Shown here one piece after another: positions 19,134 to 29,263 of a stretch of DNA of 64,000 bases. Source of the DNA: Erysipelotrichaceae bacterium (GTDB lineage: Bacteria > Bacillota_I > Bacilli_A > Erysipelotrichales > Erysipelotrichaceae); contig JAAZCQ010000004.1 of NCBI GenBank assembly GCA_012513225.1, forward strand, positions 1 through 64,000, read 5' to 3'. A model generated the notes under the pieces. That model was not told the origin of the DNA. It ran no database searches and saw nothing but the letters and a program-made list of their open reading frames with translations. Every line of letters begins with the position of its first letter. Position 1 is the stretch's first letter. The translations under genes were made by a program, and so were the position numbers.

Positions 19134-19195
19134 TTATATTTTCCTCCGTTTACTTAGCGTATTTATAAATATATACATATTGTAAATACATATTT

Positions 19196-19224
19196 ATAGT
19201 AAAATTTATATCTTGCAATGTCAA
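19196..19224 (-). promoter_or_regulatory. Sigma-A promoter of mglBAC
   Basis: On the minus strand TTGACA (19219-19224), 17-base spacer, TACTAT (19196-19201). The transcript leader to mglB is about 60 bases long. Confidence 0.8.
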
Positions 19225-19239
19225 TACAACCGCTTTCAT
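19224..19239 (-). promoter_or_regulatory. LacI-family operator or cre-like site upstream of mglB
   Basis: The minus strand reads ATGAAAGCGGTTGTAT. This fits the LacI/GalR/CcpA pattern TGNAANCGNTTNCA with one mismatch and has the central CG. It abuts the -35 box. It could be the operator of the divergent LacI regulator or a CcpA cre; the sequence does not distinguish them. Confidence 0.6.
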
Positions 19240-19442
19240 TTATTAAATTATTAAATATATTTACTAAACTTTTAAAATATTGGATTTAAATCATATTATT
19301 TATGAATTATTTATATATTTTTTATTATCTCTTAAATAATAAAATGATATATTTAATTAATTACTTATATTATTTACTAAATTATTGACTTTTATTTACT
19401 TCATGATAAATTAGATGTATAAATATATAATTATGGGGGTAA

Positions 19443-20456
<1,014 letters not shown>

Positions 20457-20476
20457 AAAAAAATATAATAGCAATA

Positions 20477-20519
20477 AAATGCACCCACTAATCTTTATAA
20501 AATTAGAGGTGCATTTTTT
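20477..20519. terminator. Bidirectional terminator between the LacI regulator and the HerA-like gene
   Basis: AAAATGCACC pairs with GGTGCATTTT, and an inner ACTAAT/ATTAG helix extends the stem. There are T-runs on the plus side and an A-run on the other, so it can stop both convergent transcripts. Confidence 0.85.
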
Positions 20520-20545
20520 AAGTATTTAACAATAATTAATAATTT

Positions 20546-22045
20546 TTATTTTAGAAAATTTTTCAACATAGAACTAGCTGTTTTTACTATTTGTCTACTA
20601 GCCGCGTTTTCTAATTGATTGACTGTCTTTTTAGAAATTCTTTCTAGCATAGTTTTTTGATTTTTTTCTTTTTTAGCTTGTGCTTTAGCTTCTTCTTTTT
20701 GTTTTATAGCATTTAACTTATCTTGTTCTTTTTGTAATTTTTCTGCTTCAGCTAATTGTGCTTCTTTTTCTCTGATTTGGTCAATTTCTTCATAAGCACT
20801 TATATTATCAATAGATTTTTCATATTTACCATACATAGAACCATTTCTAATTGCTTCTTTTTGAACTGAAACATCAATTTGCCCCATCATACTACTTGGA
20901 GGTAAAATTTTTGTTTTTTCAACAATTGTTGGAGCACCATCTTCATCTAAAACAGATACTAGTGCTGTTCCAGTTTTCATATTAGTTATTACTTCAGCAG
21001 TATCAAAATTAGGATTAGCTCTAAAGGAATTAGCAGCAAGTTTTACTGCTTTAATTTCACTTGGTGTATAAGCACGAAGTGAATGTTGAATTCTATTAGA
21101 TAATTGTGCCAATACCTCATTAGGAATATCAGTAGGACTTTGTGTACAAAAGAATATTCCAACACCTTTAGATCTAATTAATTTAACAGTTTGTATTATC
21201 TTTTCCATTAGATTTTTTGGTGCATTATTAAATAAAATATGAGCTTCATCAAAGAAGAAAACCATCTTTGGCTTATCTAAATCACCTACTTCTGGTAATC
21301 TTTCATATAAATTAGTTAGTAACCACAACATAAATGTAGCATAAAGAGATGGACTATTTACAAGCTTTCTACAATCAAGAATATTCATTATCCCATTGTT
21401 TCCAATAGTGTAGAACCAATCTTCAATATCTATTGAAGGTTGGCCAAAAAATAACTCTCCACCTTCTTGTTCTAATACTAAAAGTTGTCTTAATATTGCA
21501 CCAACACTTTGTTTTGAAACATTACCATATTTTATAGTTAGATCTTTAGATTTTTCACCTACATAGCTTGTCATAGCTTGTAAATCTTTTAAATCGAATA
21601 ATGCTAAATCCATATCTTTAGCAACTTTGAAAACGATGTTTAAAACACCTAATTGCGCTTCATTTAAATCTAGTATCCTGCTTATAAGTAAAGGGCCCAT
21701 TCCTTCAATAGTAGCTCTAATTGGATGTCCAAATTCTTGATACACATCATAAAAGTGAACAGGATATCTTTTTGTTTCAAAATCTGTAATGCCCATAGAA
21801 TCAAGTCTTTCCTGAATTACGCTAATATCACCCTGTTTTATCATTCCAGATAAATCACCTTTTATATCAGCTAAAAAAACTGGAACACCTAATTCACTTA
21901 ATGATTCTGCAATAACTTTTAAGGTTATAGTTTTTCCTGTGCCAGAAGCACCTGCAATTAACCCATGTCTATTAAGTTGATGTGGTAATAAATATATTTC
22001 CTTTTCTTCTGATTTTCCTAATAATATTTTATTATCTTTTAACAT
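20546..22045 (-). CDS. HerA/YjgR-like ATPase (DUF853)
   Basis: 499 aa. It has the HerA-FtsK P-loop fold without an obvious HAS-barrel N-terminus. Walker A is GASGTGKTI (about residue 33), followed by VFLADIKGDLSGM; Walker B is KMVFFFDEAHILF; then the sensor stretch GIFFCTQSPTDIPNEVLAQLSNRIQHSLRA. A Lys/Glu-rich coiled-coil of about 60 residues precedes a short C-terminal helix. The family is widespread but poorly characterised; a DNA-pumping or other motor role is only inferred. It lies between the regulator and galK, downstream of galK on the same strand. Confidence 0.85.
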   Translation of the reverse strand: MLKDNKILLGKSEEKEIYLLPHQLNRHGLIAGASGTGKTITLKVIAESLSELGVPVFLADIKGDLSGMIKQGDISVIQERLDSMGITDFETKRYPVHFYDVYQEFGHPIRATIEGMGPLLISRILDLNEAQLGVLNIVFKVAKDMDLALFDLKDLQAMTSYVGEKSKDLTIKYGNVSKQSVGAILRQLLVLEQEGGELFFGQPSIDIEDWFYTIGNNGIMNILDCRKLVNSPSLYATFMLWLLTNLYERLPEVGDLDKPKMVFFFDEAHILFNNAPKNLMEKIIQTVKLIRSKGVGIFFCTQSPTDIPNEVLAQLSNRIQHSLRAYTPSEIKAVKLAANSFRANPNFDTAEVITNMKTGTALVSVLDEDGAPTIVEKTKILPPSSMMGQIDVSVQKEAIRNGSMYGKYEKSIDNISAYEEIDQIREKEAQLAEAEKLQKEQDKLNAIKQKEEAKAQAKKEKNQKTMLERISKKTVNQLENAASRQIVKTASSMLKNFLK

Positions 22046-22084
22046 CTAATCCTCCCCTAAACATATTTTTATAATAATCAATTA

Positions 22085-23359
22085 TTATACTATTTGATAG
22101 CCTCCTACAGGTCTAATAGATAGTATATGACAAGAATTTTCCCCAAATATCAATTCCATTTGATTTGTATATTCTTCTAACATATTCTTTGGAACAAATG
22201 CTTGAATAGTTCCAGCTAACCCTCCACCATGTACTCTATATGCTCCTTTATTTTTTAACAATTGTTCACTTACTGCTAAAGCAAGAGCAAGTTCTTGAGT
22301 ATTATCTATATTATATTTGTAAACATTTTGTAAATACATATATGAAGAGTAACCTGATTCTATTATTAGTTTTTTAAAAGAATCCATATCATTATTTTTT
22401 AATGCATTAACTTGTTCAACAACCCTTTCTGTTTCATTTAAAAAGTGAATTGCTCTTAATATAGCACGATCTGAGCATGTATTTTTAACTTTTCTAATAT
22501 TAGAAAGTAAATCATTCATAGTAATCTCAGATAAAACTTCTTTATTAAAAACCTTTGCAACATCTTTCATTTCTTTTGGCATTAATCCGTAATCGTCGCT
22601 TAAATCAGCATGACTACCTTTAGTATCAACTAAGCATAATGCATAATCACTATGTGCAAAGTCAAACTCAATTGCTTCTACTATTGGATTTTCTTTATCT
22701 TTAAAATCAATTGTAACAAATCCACCAACAGAACATGCCATTTGATCTAAAAGACCACAAGGTTTCATAAAATAATTATTTTCAGCATATTGTCCTATTT
22801 TTGCAATAGTTACATTATCTACTTTTCCATCATTATATAAATAACTAAAAATATTGCCTAAAAGAACTTCAAATGCTGCACTACTTGAAATTCCTGAACC
22901 TGGTAAAACATCTGATTGACTATAAGCTTTAAATCCACCAATATTATAGCCTAATTCTTTAAATCTGAATGCAGTACCTCTAATTAAAGCTTCAGACGTA
23001 AATTTTTCATCAGGATTAACATCTAATTCACTTAAATCAACACTATTGATAGGAAAATCCTTAGTGAAATATTCTACTTCATTTCCACCTTTACAAACTA
23101 CTGCAGCTATATCCATATTTACACTTGCTGCAAGTACTCTACCTTGTTGATGATCGGTGTGATTACCTCCAACTTCAGTTCTTCCTGGTGCGCAAATTAA
23201 ATGTGCTTCCTCTAAATCTCCATATTTTTCAATTGCGTTATCAAGTAAGTTTGAATATCTAATAATAGCTTTACTAACATCTTCCTTACAAGTTAGCATT
23301 TTGAGTTGTTCATCAAACTCATTAGATAGAAGTCTTTCTTTTATTTCACTTATCCTCAT
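22085..23359 (-). CDS. galK: Galactokinase
   Basis: 424 aa, GHMP kinase family. It phosphorylates galactose to galactose-1-phosphate, the first committed Leloir step. The galactokinase signature is APGRTEVGGNHTDHQQG (57-73), the phosphate loop is LPGSGISSSAAFE, and GVHGGGLAGTIQAF-type motif 3 reads RVHGGGLAGT near the C-terminus. It overlaps galM by one base. galT and galE are not in this window. It probably uses galactose imported by MglBAC. Confidence 0.95.
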   Translation of the reverse strand: MRISEIKERLLSNEFDEQLKMLTCKEDVSKAIIRYSNLLDNAIEKYGDLEEAHLICAPGRTEVGGNHTDHQQGRVLAASVNMDIAAVVCKGGNEVEYFTKDFPINSVDLSELDVNPDEKFTSEALIRGTAFRFKELGYNIGGFKAYSQSDVLPGSGISSSAAFEVLLGNIFSYLYNDGKVDNVTIAKIGQYAENNYFMKPCGLLDQMACSVGGFVTIDFKDKENPIVEAIEFDFAHSDYALCLVDTKGSHADLSDDYGLMPKEMKDVAKVFNKEVLSEITMNDLLSNIRKVKNTCSDRAILRAIHFLNETERVVEQVNALKNNDMDSFKKLIIESGYSSYMYLQNVYKYNIDNTQELALALAVSEQLLKNKGAYRVHGGGLAGTIQAFVPKNMLEEYTNQMELIFGENSCHILSIRPVGGYQIV

Positions 23360-24372
23360 TAATTTTCCTCCACTTCAAAGATAAATTTACTTATGTGCTT
23401 CATATATTCATTAGCCTTTAATATTGGCTTTTTTTGTGAATCATAATTTATAGCATTAGGATAATACTGAGTTTCAAAGCAAACTGCACTTCTTCTAGGA
23501 AAACTTCCACCTTGTTTTCCTATTGCTTTCCCATCTAGAAAATTTCCAGAATATAAATGAAATCCAGGTAAATCACTATAAACATCCATTATTATTCCAT
23601 TAGCATTACAGCTAACCATTTTTCTAAATCCATCTCCATCAACAAGAAAATGATGATCATATCCAGAACCATTTATAAGCTGTTTATAATCATTGTCTAT
23701 ATCTTTTCCTAAAGATTTATATTGACTAAAATCAAATGGTGTATTTTTCACATCAAATATATCATCTAATGTAAGACCATCTGAATCTACCTTCGCAACA
23801 TATTTTGCATCTGTTTGAATTTTATGATCTAATGCACTTAAAGATGTTGGACCATTAAAATTAAAAAATGCGTGGTTTGTCATTGAAAACAAAGTATCCT
23901 TATCACTTGTTCCTTCATATTCAAAAATAAAACCATTATCAATTAATTCATAAATAACTTTTACTTTCAGATTTCCAGGATATCCCTCTTCTTTATCTTT
24001 TGATAAATAAGTAAAAACTATTTTATTATTATCTATACTATAGTTCCATATTTGTTTATCAAATCCATAATTTCCACCATGAAGAGAATTAGGACCATTA
24101 TTAACACTTACGAAATAATCATTATTATTTAAATGAAATTTACCTTTACCAATTCTATTACAAACTCTTCCAATACTACCACCCATATAAGGTACATCAT
24201 TTATATAGCCATCAACATTATCAAAACCTTGAATGACATCTATTTTCTTTTTCTTTAAATAAAGAGAGACAATGGTAGCGCCATAATTTGTTGCTTGTAA
24301 AATAAAATTATTGTTCTCTATTTCAATTAAATCAATTTTTTTATTATTATAAATACCAAAATCTTTCATCAT
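23359..24372 (-). CDS. galM: Aldose 1-epimerase (galactose mutarotase)
   Basis: 337 aa. It interconverts beta- and alpha-D-galactose ahead of GalK. Family motifs include GGSIGRVCNRIGKG, LHGGNYGFDKQIW (first His), TNHAFFNF (catalytic His), GYDHHFLVD and the C-terminal VCFETQYYPNAIN with the catalytic Glu. It overlaps galK by one base at one end and rnc by 4 bases at the other, so rnc-galM-galK are read together in this genome. That mixes an RNA-processing gene with sugar genes. Confidence 0.95.
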   Translation of the reverse strand: MMKDFGIYNNKKIDLIEIENNNFILQATNYGATIVSLYLKKKKIDVIQGFDNVDGYINDVPYMGGSIGRVCNRIGKGKFHLNNNDYFVSVNNGPNSLHGGNYGFDKQIWNYSIDNNKIVFTYLSKDKEEGYPGNLKVKVIYELIDNGFIFEYEGTSDKDTLFSMTNHAFFNFNGPTSLSALDHKIQTDAKYVAKVDSDGLTLDDIFDVKNTPFDFSQYKSLGKDIDNDYKQLINGSGYDHHFLVDGDGFRKMVSCNANGIIMDVYSDLPGFHLYSGNFLDGKAIGKQGGSFPRRSAVCFETQYYPNAINYDSQKKPILKANEYMKHISKFIFEVEEN

Positions 24373-25049
24373 CTCACCAATTTATCAAATGCATTTTTTG
24401 CTGCATTTTGTTCTGCTTTCTTTTTACTATTTCCACTTCCAATGCCTAGTGTTAAATCATCTAATTTAACTCTAATTTTAAAAGAAGGATTATTACTAGG
24501 TCCACTAACATTCATAACTTCATATACGACTGTTTTACGCTTATCACTTTGTATATATTCTTGAAGTTTTGTTTTATAATCAAGATTCACTTCAATATCT
24601 GAAGGATTTTCTATCCTAGGAATTATTACTTCATCAAGAACTTTAGAAATACAACCTAGACCTTGATCAATATAAATTGCACCAATAAAAGCTTCAAACA
24701 TATCTGCAAGAATGGAATCTTTGTTTCTTCCACCATTTTTTTCTTCACCTGCACCTAACAATAAAAACCTATTTAAATTTAACTCTCTAGCATAAATAGA
24801 TAGAGCTTTTTCACATACTAATCTAGCCCTTAAAGTTGTCATCTCTCCTTCACTTAAAGGAGGGCTAAATTTAAATAGTTTTTCACTTACCCATATCTGT
24901 AAAACAGCATCTCCCATGAATTCTAAACGCTCATTATCTGTTTTATTTTTATGCTCATTTGCATATGAAGAATGCATAAATGCTTGATGTATTAAATTTT
25001 GGTCTTTAATCTTTATGTTTCTTTTATTTAACCATTTTATTATGTCCAT
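24369..25049 (-). CDS. rnc: Ribonuclease III
   Basis: 226 aa. It cleaves double-stranded RNA in rRNA and mRNA maturation. The RNase III signature is ERLEFMGDAVL (40-50), the second metal-binding stretch is ILADMFEAFIGAIYID, and a dsRNA-binding domain occupies about 157-225 (YKTKLQEYIQ to KKKAEQNAAKNAF). Length and order are normal. It begins 8 bases after recG ends. Confidence 0.97.
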   Translation of the reverse strand: MDIIKWLNKRNIKIKDQNLIHQAFMHSSYANEHKNKTDNERLEFMGDAVLQIWVSEKLFKFSPPLSEGEMTTLRARLVCEKALSIYARELNLNRFLLLGAGEEKNGGRNKDSILADMFEAFIGAIYIDQGLGCISKVLDEVIIPRIENPSDIEVNLDYKTKLQEYIQSDKRKTVVYEVMNVSGPSNNPSFKIRVKLDDLTLGIGSGNSKKKAEQNAAKNAFDKLVR

Positions 25050-25057
25050 ATATCTCC

Positions 25058-27073
25058 TTAATCCATGTATTTTACATCAATATTTTTATTACCAGTTACT
25101 AATTCAATAAATTTAATATTATCAATATTTTTATTATTCACTATCTCTTCAGCATCAATTCTAGATTGATTAATTATTTTTGTATCTTCAAATAAATTTC
25201 CCAGTATAAAACCAGGAATCCCGCTTTGTCTTGTCCCTAGTATATCACCTGGTCCCCTCAAACGTAAGTCTTCAGTAGCAATTTCAAAACCATTATTTGA
25301 TTTTAGTAAAACTTTAAGTCTTTCTAAGCTATCTTTATCCTTTGTATCAGTTAATAAATAACAAATCCCTTCCTTATCTCCTCTTTGAATTCTTCCTCTT
25401 AATTGATGTATTTGGCTTAATCCAAATCTATGTGCATCGTAGATTATCATTACTGTTGCATTTACAACATTAATACCGACTTCGATTACTGTAGTACTTA
25501 CTAAAATCTGGATTTGATTTTTACTAAACTTAATCATTGTCTCTTCTTTTTCTTCACTGGTCATTTTACCATGAAGTAATCCTACTACATACTTATTTCC
25601 AAAATATTTTTTTAGATTTTCATATACTTGAATTGTATTTCTAGCATCATAATTTTCACTTTCTTCAATTGCTGCACAAATAACATATATTTGTTCATTT
25701 AAAGAAAGCTTATATTCAATTTCTTTTATCACACTTAAAAAACTGTTTTCTTTTATTAAATATGTTTTTACAGGCTTTCTACCTTTTGGCATTGTTTCAA
25801 TAGTAGATACATCCATATCTCCATATAAAGTCATTGCAAGAGTTCTAGGAATAGGTGGTGCACTCATTAATAAAAAATCCACTTTATTTCCTTTTGATTT
25901 TAACTTTTGTCTTTGCTCTACTCCAAATCTATGTTGCTCATCAGCTACAACCATACCTAAATCTTTAAAAGTAACATTTTCTTGAATAATAGAATGAGTA
26001 CCTATTAAAATATCAATTTCATTGTTAACTAATTTTTCTAAGATTTCTTTTTTCTTAATAGAAGATAATCCAGAATATAATACTGCTAGTTTCATTTTTG
26101 TTGGTCTAAATATTTTTTTAAGATTATTATAGTGCTGTTTTGCAAGGATTTCTGTTGGTGCTAGTAATGCACCTTGCTTCTTACTAAGATATGTAGCATA
26201 TAATCCAAGTGCAGCAACTATCGTTTTTCCACTGCCTACATCTCCTTGCAATAATCTATACATAACTTTATTACTTTGTAAGTCTTCTAAGATTTCATTT
26301 GTAACTTTATATTGATCTTTAGTAAGTTTAAAAGGTAAATTATTTGCAAGTATAAAAACATCATCATAATTAAATTTTTTTCCTTCTTTTACATATGTAG
26401 TATTATTGTCTTTTCTAAGAATATTTATTGCAACATTAAACCTTAAAAACTCTTCATATTTTAATGTTCTTAATGCTAGTGCAATATCATTATTAGTTTT
26501 TGGGAAATGTATTAATTTAATTGCATCTCTTTTCTCTAATAGATTATATTGTTTTATATATTTTTTTGGTATTGTTGTTTCTATTTTATCTTTCAACAAA
26601 TCATAAGCTTTTTTTATAGAATCACTAATTATTTTTTGTGTTAATTTATCTGTTAAAGGATATATTGGTGAAATACCTTCAATATCTTTTATAGTTTTTC
26701 CATAATAATTAGATGCGGTTATTTTATTATTTCCATTATATTTTCCTATTACTACTAATTTTTGTTCTAATTTTAATTGACTTGCCCAAGGTCTATTATA
26801 TATAACAACATTTAATATTTGATTTTCACTCATAATATTAAATCTAGTAATTGATTTATTAGCCTTATATCTATATGTAGAAGGAGCGCTTATTAAAATA
26901 CCTTCTACAGCGATTTTTTCACTAACTTTCCAATCTTTATAAGATTTAAATTCTATTGTTTCATAGCGAAAAGGATAATAAGAAAACAAATCATCACTAT
27001 TAAAAATATTTGCTTTATTAAGCAATTCAATTTTTCTTGGTGTTATTCCACATTCTTTAAGCGTATAACTCAT
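25058..27073 (-). CDS. recG: ATP-dependent DNA helicase RecG
   Basis: 671 aa. It reverses stalled forks and branch-migrates junctions. It has an N-terminal wedge/OB region, helicase domains with Walker A LLQGDVGSGKT and DEQHRFG (motif II), then GLLHGKMTSEEKEETM, VIEVGINV and QIHQLRGRIQRG motifs, and the C-terminal TRP region ending in GPGDILGTRQSG. Motif III reads MSAPPIPRTL where the usual RecG form is TATPIPRTL, a Thr-to-Pro change that may be lineage-specific. It is followed directly by rnc. Confidence 0.97.
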   Translation of the reverse strand: MSYTLKECGITPRKIELLNKANIFNSDDLFSYYPFRYETIEFKSYKDWKVSEKIAVEGILISAPSTYRYKANKSITRFNIMSENQILNVVIYNRPWASQLKLEQKLVVIGKYNGNNKITASNYYGKTIKDIEGISPIYPLTDKLTQKIISDSIKKAYDLLKDKIETTIPKKYIKQYNLLEKRDAIKLIHFPKTNNDIALALRTLKYEEFLRFNVAINILRKDNNTTYVKEGKKFNYDDVFILANNLPFKLTKDQYKVTNEILEDLQSNKVMYRLLQGDVGSGKTIVAALGLYATYLSKKQGALLAPTEILAKQHYNNLKKIFRPTKMKLAVLYSGLSSIKKKEILEKLVNNEIDILIGTHSIIQENVTFKDLGMVVADEQHRFGVEQRQKLKSKGNKVDFLLMSAPPIPRTLAMTLYGDMDVSTIETMPKGRKPVKTYLIKENSFLSVIKEIEYKLSLNEQIYVICAAIEESENYDARNTIQVYENLKKYFGNKYVVGLLHGKMTSEEKEETMIKFSKNQIQILVSTTVIEVGINVVNATVMIIYDAHRFGLSQIHQLRGRIQRGDKEGICYLLTDTKDKDSLERLKVLLKSNNGFEIATEDLRLRGPGDILGTRQSGIPGFILGNLFEDTKIINQSRIDAEEIVNNKNIDNIKFIELVTGNKNIDVKYMD

Positions 27074-27118
27074 ATAATGATTATAACAAAAATAATTATT
27101 TTAAAGATATATTTTAAT

Positions 27119-27156
27119 TGCATTTAAAAAGGTGTTGATATTACCTAACACCTTTT
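27119..27156 (-). terminator. Terminator after fakA
   Basis: On the minus strand AAAAGGTGTT pairs with AACACCTTTT around a ten-base loop, followed by more T. It ends the transcript coming from the Asp23/fakA pair. Confidence 0.8.
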
Positions 27157-27166
27157 AATATTATAA

Positions 27167-28795
27167 TTATTCAATTCCAATTATAAAGCTATACACTGGT
27201 TGTCCACCATTTTGTACATCTATTTCAATTCCAAAGTTATCCTGAATATATTTAACTATTTCATTGACTTGATCTTCACTGATATTTTCCCCATAAATTA
27301 AAGTTGCGATTTCACTTTCTTCACTTATCATACTATCTAGTAATTTTTTAGTTGCTTCAATAATATCCTTAGTTGAATATACAATTTCTTTTTCTTTAAT
27401 ACCCATATAATCACCAGCTTCAATTTTTATTCCATCAAAACTAGTATCTTTAATAGCGTATGTAACTTGACCAGTAAGAACATTTTCAATAGCTGCATTC
27501 ATTTCATGAAGATTATCTTCAACACTAACTTCAGGATTAAACATTAGACAAGCAGATAATCCTTGAGGAATAGATTTTGTTTCAAATACATGAATATCTT
27601 CATCTTCAATTATCATGGCAGCTTGTTGTGCAGCTAATATAATATTTGAGTTATTTGGAAGTATAAATATATGTTTTGCTTTTACTTGTTTAATAGCTGC
27701 AGTAAAATCTTCTGTAGATGGATTCATTGTTTGTCCACCAGATATAACCACATCTACTCTATACTCTTTAAATATATTTTTTAAGCCTTCTCCTGCTGCA
27801 ACTGCAATTATTGCATACTCTTTTTCTGTATCTTCTTCAATTACTTCTTCTTTTTTTTCATTTACTATATTAGAGTGTTGTTCTTGCATATTTTCTATTT
27901 TAAGTTTTATAAACTCTCCATATCGTTGAGCAAGATTTAAAGCATCACCAGGAGTTAAAGTATGAACATGAACCTTAACTAAGTCATCATCTTGTACAAC
28001 AACTAGAGAATCTCCTAATTTACTTAACTGTTTTGTAAGTCTTGCTTCATCAAATGTTTTCTTATATTTTTCATTTAATCTAACAATAAACTCTGTGCAA
28101 TAGCCAAACTCATCACTTTTAATATCATGTTGAGAATAATCTTTAGCGGTTTCACCTTTTTCTAATAGTTCAATTGGACTACCATCTATATATGCTTTAA
28201 AACCATCAAGAATAGCAATTAAGCCAGTAGCACCACTGTCAACCACTCCAACCTCCTTTAATACAGGTAATAATTCAGGAGTGTTTTCTAAAGAAATCAT
28301 CGCCTCTTTAGTGAGTACGTCAAAGTATTCATTAATAGTACATTCAACATTTTCTTCAGCATATTTATTTGCATAATACGCTGATTCTCTAATTACAGTA
28401 AGAATAGTACCTTCTACAGGTCTCATAACCGCTTTATATGCAACTGCAGCACCCTTATTAAAGGCAATGCTAACATCTAATCCATTAATTTCACTTTTAC
28501 CTTCAACAGCTTGATAAAATCCTCTAAAAATTTGAGAAAGAATAACTCCAGAGTTACCTCTTGCACCCATTAATAATCCTCTAGATAAAGTTTTGGAAAC
28601 TGCAGATAAATCATCACTATTCAATTTATTAACTTCATTTAAACCATTACTAAATGTTAACGACATATTTGTACCTGTATCCCCATCTGGAACAGGAAAC
28701 ACATTTAATGCATCTATTTTATCTTTTTGATTAGTCAGATTATTAGATCCACTAAGAATCATACCTCTTAATATTTTACCGTTTATTAATTTCAT
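27167..28795 (-). CDS. fakA: Fatty acid kinase subunit FakA (DAK2/YloV family)
   Basis: 542 aa. It has an N-terminal dihydroxyacetone-kinase-like nucleotide domain (NVFPVPDGDTGTNM at 31-44, RGLLMGARGNSGVILSQI, and DSGATGL), a middle domain, and a C-terminal DegV-related part (GGQTMNPSTEDF, ILPNNSNIILAAQQAA). The family phosphorylates exogenous fatty acids held by a FakB protein for membrane lipid synthesis. No fakB is in the window. It follows the Asp23-family gene by 12 bases, the conserved yloU-yloV pairing. Confidence 0.93.
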   Translation of the reverse strand: MKLINGKILRGMILSGSNNLTNQKDKIDALNVFPVPDGDTGTNMSLTFSNGLNEVNKLNSDDLSAVSKTLSRGLLMGARGNSGVILSQIFRGFYQAVEGKSEINGLDVSIAFNKGAAVAYKAVMRPVEGTILTVIRESAYYANKYAEENVECTINEYFDVLTKEAMISLENTPELLPVLKEVGVVDSGATGLIAILDGFKAYIDGSPIELLEKGETAKDYSQHDIKSDEFGYCTEFIVRLNEKYKKTFDEARLTKQLSKLGDSLVVVQDDDLVKVHVHTLTPGDALNLAQRYGEFIKLKIENMQEQHSNIVNEKKEEVIEEDTEKEYAIIAVAAGEGLKNIFKEYRVDVVISGGQTMNPSTEDFTAAIKQVKAKHIFILPNNSNIILAAQQAAMIIEDEDIHVFETKSIPQGLSACLMFNPEVSVEDNLHEMNAAIENVLTGQVTYAIKDTSFDGIKIEAGDYMGIKEKEIVYSTKDIIEATKKLLDSMISEESEIATLIYGENISEDQVNEIVKYIQDNFGIEIDVQNGGQPVYSFIIGIE

Positions 28796-28807
28796 TATAT
28801 CCTCCGA

Positions 28808-29167
28808 CTAATCTTTCACACTTACACCTTGAACAAATACATTAACTGCAATAATGTCTTGTTGCAAAGTTTTTTCTAATACATATTTAATATTCTTTTG
28901 GACTTCAGAAACAACTTGAGAAATTCTTACACCAAAGCTAACAATAATATAAACATCAATTTCTAAACCTTTGCTTGTGACATTTACATTAACACCTTTG
29001 GCATAGTTTTCCATATTTAACAATTCTGCAATGCCATCTCTAAGTATATTTCTAGATGCCATTCCAACAACACCATAACTTTCAGTAACAACTCCACCAG
29101 CTAAAGATGCAATTGCTTCATTAGTAATATTAATACTACCTAAATCTGTAACTTTTTCTACAGCCAT
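28808..29167 (-). CDS. Asp23/Gls24 family protein (YloU)
   Basis: 119 aa, one Asp23 domain (GSINITNEAIASLAGGVVTES, GVNVNVTSKGLEIDVYIIVSFGVRISQV, AVNVFVQGVSV). It is a small alkaline-shock/envelope-associated family whose biochemical role is unsettled; its conserved position before fakA suggests a link to lipid supply. The ATG has GGAGG upstream. A TATAAT with an extended -10 (TG one base before) lies at 29189-29194 on the minus strand and is a likely promoter. Confidence 0.9.
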   Translation of the reverse strand: MAVEKVTDLGSINITNEAIASLAGGVVTESYGVVGMASRNILRDGIAELLNMENYAKGVNVNVTSKGLEIDVYIIVSFGVRISQVVSEVQKNIKYVLEKTLQQDIIAVNVFVQGVSVKD

Positions 29168-29263
29168 AACTAACCTCCATTTGTATTCATTATATCAAAC
29201 TATTACGTATGATTATATATTTAAGATTAATTTATAATATCATTTTACACTATTTAAACAAGT

